Below are positions 9,326 to 20,000 of a DNA stretch of 64,000 nucleotides, one piece after another. The position numbers were made by a program, and so were the translations under genes. The notes under the pieces were generated by a model that saw nothing but the letters and a program-made list of their open reading frames with translations, ran no database searches and was not told the origin of the DNA. Position 1 is the stretch's first letter. The number at the start of each line of letters is the position of its first letter. Origin of the DNA: Asterias rubens (lineage: Eukaryota > Echinodermata > Asteroidea > Forcipulatida > Asteriidae); NCBI RefSeq assembly GCF_902459465.1, contig NC_047081.1, forward strand, positions 9,143,883 through 9,207,882, read 5' to 3'.

Positions 9326-9691
9326 AGCAGTGGACACTATTGGTAACTACTCAAAATAATTGCTAGAATAAAACCTTACTTGGTAACGAGTAATGGGGAG
9401 AGGTTGATGGTATAAAACATTGTGAGAAACGGCTCCCTCTAAAGAAATGTAGTTTTCAAGAAAGAAGTAATTTTCCTCGAAATTTGATTTCTAGACCTCG
9501 GGTTAAGAATTTGAGGTCACGAAATCAAGCATCTGAAAGCACACTTTCGTGTGACAAGGGTGTTTTTCTTTCATTATTATCTCGCAACTTCAACGACCAA
9601 TTGAGCTCAAATTTTTCATAGGTTTGTGTTGAGATACACCAAGCAAGAAGACTAGTCTTTGACAATTTATTACCAATAGTGTCCAGTGTCT
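9326..9691 (-). repeat. TTAA-flanked element (family A), full copy, reverse
   Basis: TTAA at 9322-9325 and 9692-9695. Ends AGCAGTGGACACTATTGG and CCAATAGTGTCCAGTGTCT. The inner inverted words GACCTCGGGTTA and TTTGAGGTC form a second small hairpin. Confidence 0.85.
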
Positions 9692-11117
9692 TTAAATATC
9701 TCCCTGGTTGCTGTCCAAAATCTCCCTGATTTCAAGATGCAAATGTTGACAACTCTTGTTTTTGAGTAATATAAGCTTCTGTCAGAAGCTAAACGGTTAT
9801 TTCTAACTGGTTTCAATAACATATTGCGTGTATAAACTGCAAAGCTAACCAAGTTTATTCTTTTTTTTTTACTGCAAATTTTTAAAAACGTTTTTATAAC
9901 CTAAAAACGAAAACCCCAAATTATAATAATACACATAATTACACAGAGATTACAGGTAACGTTTGTTTTTTTGGGGGCAAAAAAAGTCAGAGGTTTTCAA
10001 AAAATCAACTCCCAACATATTTTTTTTTTATTTTAATGTTGGAGTACCAGTGAGTTCTCTGCATGCCAATCTTGATTTCACAGCCTGAGTAATGTCAGTT
10101 TTGTTTTGTCTTTGCTCATTTATTTTTGTTGATTGTTCCTCTGGATTTATATTGTTGTGGTTACATTTGTCTACGAGTGGACGATCAGTCTACGATTATG
10201 GGACAAATATTTTGTATAATTTATTTGTTTGTATTTCAAACATGTGGTTTGTAATTAATTCAGTTTATAGAGTGTTGAAGGTATTTTACTAAAGCTATTA
10301 AAGGTAGTGTACAGGTATGGTTGAACTGACACCATGTTCATGTTTTGTGTGATCAACCATTAATGCATGAAATACCACCCCAGTGGAAAGGTAGGCTTAA
10401 CCTGTGGTGTGAATTTTGGAAGAAAATAGATTTTGTGCTAAATTTTGGTTGTAAGGCCAAGTAAAAAAAGAAACATGTTCAGCGTCCCCGCCCGCTTCCT
10501 TTTTACAAGCCGCTCTTTTATCTTTTTTTTCTTAATGATTTATTTTTTTATTTATTTTGAAAAAGGGTGATTTTAAACGATTTTAGCTAAAACAATCTGA
10601 ATGTCTTGTCTGACTGTCTTGACCGAAATGTTTCAATTATGTATTGTGTGTTTAAGCAGTAGACAAAACAATGGATATTTGACATAAATTTTAAAAAGAA
10701 TTGCGGCCATCTTGAAATAAAAAATAAAAAGCCCATCATCCTTCCTTTTTTTTTTGAGAAACCCAGACGCTAAACGTGGTTCTTTTTTTACTCGGCCAGA
10801 TCATACAGACTCCTCGACTATTATGGCTTCGTTTGTGACTGAGGGAAATATTTCACAGAAAAAAAAGTTATGAACTTTATTTAACCGGTAAGCTTCAGAC
10901 TTTTATCATTGCCAATCCTTTATAATACTTTTAATACTTACGAGGTCACATTATGTTACATATGCACTTTAACCTTTGAACTCATCCCATGATGTTTCGG
11001 CATAAAAGGCCAATTTGTCACCACATGGCGAATTGTGTACACATTTATAATAGCGACCTCTTTTGAATCAACCTCATGTAGCCTACAAGAACGATTGATT
11101 CCAAACTGTTTGGTTAA

Positions 11118-11484
11118 AGGCAGTGGACACTATTGGCAATTACTCAAAATAATTGTCATCATAAAACCTTAATTGGTGACGAGTAATGGAGAGAGGTTGA
11201 TGGTATAAAACATTGTGAGAAACGGCTCCCTCTGAAGTGACATGTTTTCGAGAAATGGGTAGTTTTCCACGAATTTGATTTCGAGACCTCAAGATTAGAA
11301 CTTGAGGTCTCGAAATCAAGCATCTGAACGCACACAACTTCGTGTGACAAGGGTGTTTTTTTAATTTCATTATTATCTCGCAACTTCGACGACCGATTGA
11401 GCCTAAATGTTATTTTATGCATATGTTGAGATACACCAAGTGTGAAGACTAGTCTTTGACAATTACCAATAGGGTCCACTGTCT
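11118..11484 (-). repeat. TTAA-flanked element (family A), full copy, reverse
   Basis: Left TTAA at 11114-11117; the right border is mutated to TTAG. The centre holds an inverted repeat (GACCTCAAG and CTTGAGGTC) inside ATTTGATTTCGA and TCGAAATCAAGCAT. Confidence 0.82.
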
Positions 11485-12364
11485 TTAGAGTAGCAATGCA
11501 ATTCCACGATCACAATATCATAAAATTTTCAATTTGATTAAGTGTAAAGTTAATAATGTGATACAACTTGTTATTTTTTAGTTACTAAAACAAATTGATC
11601 AGTCATTTTGTTTAATTCGCATATTGAATAATTTAATCCTCCTGGAACAGACTCGTCTTATTTTATTTTAGGATGTATTGCAAGTTTGTTGTTAGATTTA
11701 CATTTTTTCAAGATTGTTTTAATGTATTTTTGTAAGTTTATCATCCAAAAACGAGAAATAATTACTGTCTTTTTAAAATTGTTTAATAAAAATTAATCGT
11801 TTAAAATAATATTATTTCGTTTTTAATTTTATTCTGGGGTCTATTAGTGTTTGCTTGCGTGAAATTGTTTGAGCCAATGTAAACGTTGAACATGAACGAA
11901 ACGCGACGCAAAACCAAAATGCATTTCATCGAACTCCTTTGCAATTTGAAACTTAAAATATTCTATCTATCGTTCTCACAATTTGCGTTTTGGTATCTCA
12001 CACTTAAACAGCGCCCTCACTCGGGTTAAAGGAGGCAGATAATTTGATAATAATGGTCCCTAGACTGGGCCCCTGTCTTCACAAGGATAAAGACAGGTCG
12101 CTGCTGATACAATGCACGTGCAGTGACATAGATGCCCAAATGGTCACTGATCTCAAGTCCTCAATGGAATTTGACTGCGTATCTATAATGTGAAACGTCA
12201 GTGGTCAACTAGACGCCAGTATTTGGCTGCTCTCTGGCGTTATTCACTAGCCTCGAAGAATGACGTCAGACGTTCAGTCTAACTGGTCCCCTGCTGTCTT
12301 TATCCGCAAGGCTAGACAGTGACACTCTGGTCCAGCCGTAGATTTCATCAATCATTTCCTCATT

Positions 12365-12510
12365 AGGATTAATCTTAGGACTAGGACGAGTTAAGTTCCG
12401 TATCCATACACGTTCTGACGCATTGAACGGCATCATAAATTAGGACGGGTTACTCGTCCTTTCTCGAGAAAGGATTAATCCTAGCGTTTCGTGAAATCGA
12501 CTGCAGGCGC
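12365..12510. repeat. Repeat related to 7525-7680
   Basis: AGGATTAATCTTAGGACTAG at the left is mirrored by AGAAAGGATTAATCCTAGCG at the right, with GACGAGTTAAG against a following GACGGGTTACTCGTCC. It is a diverged inverted-repeat element. Confidence 0.45.
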
Positions 12511-12888
12511 GGCCCATTAATGATTTAATTGGAATTCGTGTATACACGAATTTCATTGGCTAAACGTGCAGTGAAGCACACGTAAGTTTGTCATACCTGT
12601 GTTATGATTGGTCCGAGGCAAAGTTAATTGTCAGCTTGCACTTTACTTTCAAAAGCATGCATGCACGTTGTGTGTACGTGCGAATCTACCTCGCGTGAAA
12701 TGAATTTTAGGTCAATGTATGATACATGTCAGCATCCGGGTCAGGTCTAGTGCTAAAAACATGGTGACCTCTCAGCGCAGCATCCTTCCCACGTGATAGT
12801 GTGTCTGGTAACCTTATTCTGTTAAGCATTATTTGTTGTGCTAAGTGTTATTTCGAATAATTTATAATACAGATCATCGCCTAGACGT

Positions 12889-12989
12889 TAAACCAATGTT
12901 TTCATGAGAGAGATTGGCTGTTGCCAGATTGGCGTTAACATCCCCTTGTTTTGTGTGAGCTTTGCCGAGTTCCCTTGACGGGCAGATCA
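12889..12989 (+). repeat. 115 bp repeat (family E)
   Basis: Same words as 5413-5630. It is preceded by AGATCATCGCCTAGACG, which is the end of another unit, so this is a remnant of a tandem pair. Confidence 0.65.
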
Positions 12990-13218
12990 TCCGGTGCCAT
13001 TTTGTGAAACAAAAAGTACACTAGTCACTATTGGGAGTTTACCCCCGAAACTGGTGGAAGTTGTGGACGCGTATTGTGCCGACGTTCGTTCCGTGTTGTT
13101 CCTGGGTTTCAAACTGGATGGTCTAACCCCGGAAACAACCTTCATTGGAACCGATTAGAACTAGCCAGGATATACCTACGTCAATGCAAACAACAGTGTA
13201 ATAAATGTAGTCTCTTAA

Positions 13219-13597
13219 AGGCAGTGGACACTATTGGTAATTGTCAAAGTCTAGCCTTTACAGTTGGTGTATCTCAACATATGCATAAAATAACAAACCT
13301 GTGAAAATTTGAGCTCAATCGGTCATCAAACTTGCGAGATAATAATGAAAGAAAAAAACACCCTTGTCACACGAAGTTGTGTGCGTTTAGATGGTTGATT
13401 TAGAGACCTCAAGTTCTAAATCTGAGGTCTCGAAATCAAATTCGTGGAAAATTACTTTTTTTTTCTCGAAAATTATGGCACTTCAGAGGGAGCCATTTCT
13501 CACAATGTTTTATACCACCAACCTCTCCCCATTACTCGTCACCAAGAAAGGTACGTTAACAATTATTTTGAGTAATTACCAATAGTGTCCACTGCCT
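13219..13597 (+). repeat. TTAA-flanked element (family A), full copy
   Basis: TTAA at 13215-13218 and 13598-13601. Ends AGGCAGTGGACACTATTGG and CCAATAGTGTCCACTGCCT are perfect inverted repeats, so this copy is close to the family consensus. Confidence 0.88.
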
Positions 13598-14346
13598 TTA
13601 AACAAGACTTTGAACTTCCGGGAAATATTTATTTTGCGAGCCGTTTTGGACTTTGAGCTTTGATATCGAATTCGGCAAAATAAAAATGTACTGTTATCGT
13701 GGTTTCTGATCATAGGCAATGCGCACTTATTTAATTTGCACTCTTTTTGTGTGTCCACCAACATGTACCACATTTAAACCAGCGCACTGCGTTTTTACAT
13801 GGAAGAGTATGATTTTGTTAAACACCATTTCCTAAAAAAATATTGTTAGAAACAATTATTAATAGATTTGAACAACGGCATTCATGTCATCTTCATTGTT
13901 TTTGAAATACTTCCTTACACCTAGTTTTCTCTGATGAAAGATAGTGTAAAACCTGGCCTGGTATTTCATCTTTGCAGTGGCGAGGCCATTTTCATTTTCA
14001 TAGTGACTAGGCACTCCCATAAAGCCTTTTGAGGCAAGGCGGACGTGATGAGTGTACTGTTTGGTTTGGGTGTATGCCCACAATTACCCAAACCTTAGTG
14101 TTGAAGCATTGTGCCCGCCATATCTCAAAAGGCTGATTGGAAAATCACTTGTAAAGAAGATAATTATCAACGTTTCATAGTGACTTATTTGAGCGGCCAT
14201 GATAATACGGTGATGCTTGATGGGAAATCAACAATAGACTTGATACAGTCTGCTAGCGGCATACTGCTATAAAACTTCTTTCTCAGGGGCCCCAAGGCCA
14301 AGACCGGGAGCAACAGAGAGACATGACCTCCGTGTAATGGGAGACT

Positions 14347-14459
14347 AGCTTGGTGGCAGCAGGGTTACCAGGTAAAATCCATTGTTCTCAGTCATGTGCG
14401 CACGCATAGACATACGTAAACAATGGGAATTTACCTGGTAAGTCTACTGCCACCTAGCG
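14347..14459. repeat. MITE with GCTAGGTGGCAGCAG ends (family F), intact copy
   Basis: AGCTTGGTGGCAGCAGGGTT and TTACCAGGTAAA at the left are mirrored by TTTACCTGGTAAG and CTACTGCCACCTAGCG at the right, about 113 bp in all. It serves as the uninterrupted reference for 15753-16213. Confidence 0.75.
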
Positions 14460-14830
14460 CCCCCAAGTCTTCCATTCCAATGTGGGTAAACAACTTTTCT
14501 AAAGACAACATCAAACAATCTTAAACTAAAACGAAATTAATTTATACAAGGCGATTGGTCATTTTTTATTGATACAAACTGATACACATACTTTGTCCGA
14601 ACAAGACACAAAGCTGGCAGCTATTTTTTAAAAAACACTGGCACAAATCTTTGCATTGATTATTCTGGGTGGCAATGGTTTAGTAGTATCCACACGGGAC
14701 CTTTTAACAAACACAAAATAATACAACACAGTGTGTTCAAATACAATGTGTCGATGGCAAGTAAAGAAAATACAACATGTACAGCTTTTCATTAAGTTTA
14801 AGAATCTATAATGTAAATACATTGACTTAA

Positions 14831-15210
14831 AGACAGTGGACACTATTGGTAATTGCCAAAGACTAGCCTTCACATTTGGTGTATCTCAACATATGCATAA
14901 AATAACAAACCTGTGAAAATTTTAGCTCAATCGGTCATCGAACTTGCGAGATAATAATGAAAGAAAAAAACACCCTTGTCACACGAACTTGTGTGCGTTT
15001 AGATGGTTGATTTCGAGACCTCAAGTTCTAAATCTGAGGCCACGAAATCAAATTCGTGGAAAATTACTTTTTTTTTCGAAAACTATGGCACTTCAGAGGG
15101 AGCCATTTCTCACAATGTTTTATACCACCAACCTCTCCCCATTAATCGTCACCAAGAAAGGTTTTACGTTAACAATTATTTTGAGTAATTACCGATAGTG
15201 TCCACTGCCT
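14831..15210 (+). repeat. TTAA-flanked element (family A), full copy
   Basis: TTAA at 14827-14830 and 15211-15214. It is very similar to the copy at 13219-13597, sharing the same runs of A and T and TCAAGTTCTAAATCTGAGG, so the two are young sisters. Confidence 0.86.
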
Positions 15211-15453
15211 TTAAAACCCAGTAAATCATTAACATTTTAATAAAAAATATTGAAATGTTTTCTCGAAAATTAACTCTTACTGTCTTATACAAATGTGAGT
15301 TTCTAATTATTTAAAGTAAAAATGGTGGAACATATACAAGTGGGTGATTTCTGTAAGAGTCGTTATGAACCAGCTCAAAATATCACCCATTTTTATGAAG
15401 TTGTTGTTACTGTTTTCTTATAAAATAAATATGTTATAATATTAACATCTTGG

Positions 15454-15633
15454 CCCAATTTCATTGAGCTGCTTCAGCAAACAACAATGCTTAAACATAT
15501 TTCTGTGCTTAGCAAAAATAAGCAGGATATCGGTCACAAATTGTACATGATACATGGTATGTGGCTGGTAATCTGGTATAAGCAATGTGTTGTGCTGTGC
15601 TGAGCTGCTTTTGTGCTTACGAAATTGGGCCCT
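15454..15633. repeat. Palindromic element, family D-like
   Basis: It opens GGCCCAATTTCATTGAGCTG and closes TTACGAAATTGGGCCCTG. The interior has CAAATTGTACATGATACATG, also in the nested copy at 15846. Confidence 0.6.
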
Positions 15634-15752
15634 GCTTTTTTGAAACCGTCGCCAAAACCACAGTCGATTGGATCGTGTTTAGGCGCACAATGTACATTGT
15701 ACTTACTTAGGTCTGACACATAGGTACAAACTTTCGATGTATGACTTTTGGA

Positions 15753-16213
15753 ACGCTAGGTGGCAGCAGACTTACCAGGTAAATCCATTATTTTCGGTAA
15801 TGTGCTCATGCTCAGAATTGCTATACGTAAACAATGGAAATTGAACAGGGCCAAATTTTAGAGCCGCTTAAGCAAAAGATGTTGCTTAATACCAGGATAC
15901 CAGTCACAAATTGTACATGCGACATGGCCTTTTGGCTGATAACCTTACTCTGGTAAACCTATTTTTTTGGTGCTGAACTGCTCATTGTGTTTACGCAGCT
16001 CTATGGCCCTTTTCGAAACCACGGCTTCGGACTCGGCTTCAAGCTCCATTCTCTCGTCGGAAGCCCTGTGCGCGTACGCAAAACACGCGCAATATTGTCA
16101 AAACAACCGCGGGCCCAAGCTAGCCCGAGCCGAATCCAAAGCCGAAGCCGTGGTTTCGAAAAGGGCCCATGAAATTGGGTCGAGTCGAGGTTAAGTGTGC
16201 TGCCACCTAGCGT
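15753..16213. repeat. Family F MITE split by a nested D element that is itself split by a G element
   Basis: The outer ends are CGCTAGGTGGCAGCAGACTT (from 15753) and CTGCCACCTAGCG (to 16213). Inside, from about 15845 to 16180, is a family D element (GGGCCAAATTTTAGAGC ... ATGAAATTGGG). Inside that, 16005-16167 is a palindrome with GGCCCTTTTCGAAACCACGG mirrored by CCGTGGTTTCGAAAAGGGCC. Confidence 0.78.
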
Positions 16214-16837
16214 TCCAAAGCCTTTCATTGAAGGACAATGAGTGCTACGTCAAAACTAATTCAGAATATAAAAAATAATATAAGTGACCTACTATTATTG
16301 AATACAAAGTGGTACTGGTGTCGTGTTAATAGCGGCACATCTACACTTTTATACACTTTTAAAGACATTTAAATCACAGGTTTAGCATTTCTATTCCCTT
16401 CAAACACTCTCCCATTATTTGCCAGCTGTTAAGAATAACAGAGACTTGTTAATTGTTAGATGCATCGTCAAGGTTTTTAATGTGTTAAAAATGAGAGACG
16501 ATATTAGTGTGGTCAGACTTCATTTTAAATCTGAACATTGTTGTTATTATAATAATGTGCTATCAGGGCTGTGCTCACCAGTTTACAAAATAACTTTTAA
16601 TTTAACACAAACAATAACAAAAACGTGCCTTTTGAAGGCGTTTGACAACAAACAAGTATTAATCTGTCTGCACATGATGGCCCCCGCGTTTTACTCGACT
16701 TCATAAAATGAATTTTAAAAACCCTCATTTTTAAGAGCTTTTACGTCGCATAAAACAGCTAGTACATAGTACGACATAATAGTCTAACTTAAAAAATAAC
16801 TTAATATTTATTTACAACAACAAAAAATGTATTGTTG

Positions 16838-17005
16838 CTAAACCATACTAGATCTAGAGGCCCTGTTCGAATTCTGGTCTCGGACGTCACCGTTGGATCC
16901 ATTCAGTTGTACCTCGGTTAGTTGTTTGTACTGATTTGAAGTTAGGGAGCTCGCTCGAGAAGGTTTGCCTTCTGATGGCTCTTGGAATATGACCACACTG
17001 CTGGC
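16838..17005 (-). CDS. Exon 6: end of cytoplasmic tail
   Basis: The acceptor AG is at 17007-17006 after CACCACTAC. The exon encodes ASSVVIFQEPSEGKPSRASS, a Ser-rich stretch with RASS and SRSS, and ends in -SSMV before TAG. The last three residues (S-M-V) fit a class I PDZ ligand. A TTTATT at 16807-16812 gives a possible AATAAA on the minus strand. Confidence 0.72.
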   Translation of the reverse strand, partial: ASSVVIFQEPSEGKPSRASSLTSNQYKQLTEVQLNGSNGDVRDQNSNRASRSSMV

Positions 17006-20000
17006 CTGTAGTGGTGAAAGAAAAGAAAGAAAAAAAATTCATTTATTTTAAATTCTACAATTGTGATGAATTCAACAACACAAATTATACGCAGTTCTTT
17101 CCAGAACCATCCCTGGAACTCATTTAGAGATTATCATTTTACTACTGAGTGTGTCAGTAAAAAATGGTGAAAACAAGTAGTCAGCTGTCAGACGAAAACT
17201 AAACAATGATTTTTGTTATCGTTATAACCAATCCTGTATACTTTACTTGCAGTGCCACGCAGAATTTCAACGTATATTTTTTGAACCGATGTCAGTAAAC
17301 ACTATTCTAAAAACGCAAGCATTTCAACTTAAACTTTTTGGGCTGTAAGTCTTGAAAATGTTCGCCCTACTGCAAATATAATCAGGGATAATAAATCTTT
17401 GAAAACATTCGGTTTTTTTTCTTTTTTTCTTTTCTTTTTTTAATAGTCATTTACTGTACCCCTAGCCCTTACCATAAGCAACAGTGCACCAAACTGCGTT
17501 GTTTTTAGGATTTAAAACTTTACATGGTCTAAACTTACACATGCTTTTTGTTAAATTTTTATTAACGTCGTGTATGTTGATCCCGCAAAACATAAACACT
17601 GCATAATGCGAGTATTTTGTCAGCTCTAATTCTGTCAAAATGAACTACGCCTCTAATTAATGACAACAAATTAAATTTAATTTGATGTGTATTGCAGGTT
17701 TTTCAATCAATTAACATCGATTGTTTGTGGGTGGAAACCCCACCCACACCCACCCTCCTCGGTTGGCTGAGGTCATGAACCTCTTTCCATTCAATATACC
17801 ATTCATTGCGATCAAAACATAGCCCTTAATTGAAATTAGGAAGCCGGTTTATAACGAGTGTTAATTTTTGTTCACGGTACATTCATGTAGCTAATAACAT
17901 ACCGTGTGCGGTGCTAATTGGGCGGGACAAATAAATGGCGCCAAAATGTAACAGCATGTGGAAGTACTCGCCCTTGAGCAATTTGTTGCAATAATTACAA
18001 GACACGATGATTCATTATGAGGAAGACTTGAAGTCCTTCCGATCGTCAGGAAATATCTTATCAGTTACTTCAGAAGGGTTTACTGTTAACTTGTGCAGTG
18101 ACATAGCCAGCTGTTAGCTTACTGTTTCCACTTGTCCATCAGCTTTTTTCACAGGGCCATGTATTCGATAGGGGTGCTTTCCAACACTAAATTGACCAAG
18201 TACCATGTCATGTGTACAATAAATTTATGACTGGTATCCTGCAAAATTTTGCTCAGCAACTGAGAAATTGAAGCAGTACTTTCTGCTTGAAAAAGTAGCT
18301 CTTTGAAAATGGGCCCCAGAATAGCTAGAGTAGACACCACTGCTAAAAACTAATAATGATTACTCACCGAGTTGTGCTTATAACCAACAACGCCCCCTAT
18401 CGGGCTTTCGCGCCTCGTCGAAGAATTCTGGGAATAGGCTCCTGAAGACAAATACTTGGCTCTTTTTTCGACTTCCTTTATTCTTCTCCGCCAAATGGAG
18501 TTCCTTATAAAGACAAAATGAAACAACAAAAATTGTGATTACTTACAGAGCACGATGAACCTACAATATCAACAGAGTTTCATGAACAAAAGACGGGTGT
18601 TGGGAAAGGTTCATATGTGGTCAAAACTGCGAGAGTTTGCGGCGTAGAGAGACCAGTTTTCTTTGGCCAATTTGACGCCATTTTCGGTCATAATAATGGT
18701 GCACAACCCAATGGGCAGACCAGACTAGTAAGGCACCCTGTATTCGCCCATGTGTTTTGGGAACACCAAAATGTCCTATAACTTCAATCACAAGTTGCAA
18801 TTGGACGCCATTTTCGGCCCAAATGAAGCAAAACCCAAATGGGCAGACTAGTATGGCACCCTGTATCCGCCCATGCGTTTTGGGGTGAAACAAAACAAAA
18901 TCCATTATCTGTATCTCCCTCAACATCCAAGGCTCTGAGAATTAGTTTTTGAGGTATGGTGGTCCCTTTACGAGTACACTCTTTTGGTTTGGGTGTCTAC
19001 AGACAAACTCAAACCTATAGTGTAATGTGGCCACCTATCTTAAAATGGCTTTTTTTTGTGGAGGTGCTCTGACTGAAGTCTTCTACTTACTTGTTTCGGA
19101 TGTATGCAATACCACAGATGATAACCACTAGGAGCAATATGGCGAGAATTGCAGCTATCCCTAATGTAGTTGTGTTCAAATCAATCGGCTGGTCTGGAAA
19201 TAAATAAACAAAATAACAATGTTAAAAGTTACTTAAAGGAACGTTACATAATTGGTAAGAAACAAAAATCGTGAAGATCACATAATAATATTTGCATAAA
19301 ACTTACACGGTCTAATGATGATGGTAGTAGAAAACATCCCTTGAAATATTTCTGTCTTAATTGTCATATTTATTGAGAAACAAATAATCTAACTTCTTTT
19401 TGGAGTTTATCGCTCAGTGAGCGTTTTATTCATTTTTGTTTTGGCATCGATGCAATGCAAAATTTGTAATCGGTTTTTCACTATTCTCTCGTGACCCAGA
19501 CGGCCGATCGATCTTGAACTTCTACAGGTTTGTCAGTTTATGAATATGGTGGATTACATAAAGTGCTTACACTGCCAGCAACTGTTTTGTTAGCAAAAAC
19601 CAATTCTGTAGTGTTCCTTTAATGATTAGCAGATAATATGATTGGAGTATAATTATGAAGAGATGGATGCCGCAGGTAGCCCGCTCATTTCTGCTTAGCA
19701 GACAACTGTTATAATATTTTCAGTTCAAAAGCATGACATTTTGCCCTGATTGTCTTTATAAAAACTTAGTGATCAACGTGAATTTTCACAATCGTAACTT
19801 TAACTGACAGTACGAAATGCCTCCAGATATATAAAAAAAAAACGTGCTAATATTTACCTCCAGTTCTTGTAGCGGGATCAACGACGCCACATCTTGCACC
19901 AGAGTATGGAAATCTACAACTAAAACGAAGTAAAACAAGAAGATAATATTATTATATACTGGGTTTTATTTTCATCTGTCATCTTTAATAATAATAATGA

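Larger units (their letters stand above)
9127..16837. other. Intergenic region between convergent WBP1-like and neuregulin-like genes
   Basis: No convincing coding exon on either strand. Apart from the repeats listed separately it is AT-rich unique-looking DNA. 12054-12330 contains words such as GGATAAAGACAGG that recur near 54090-54130, so part of it is also repeat-derived. The two genes end toward each other here. Confidence 0.6.
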
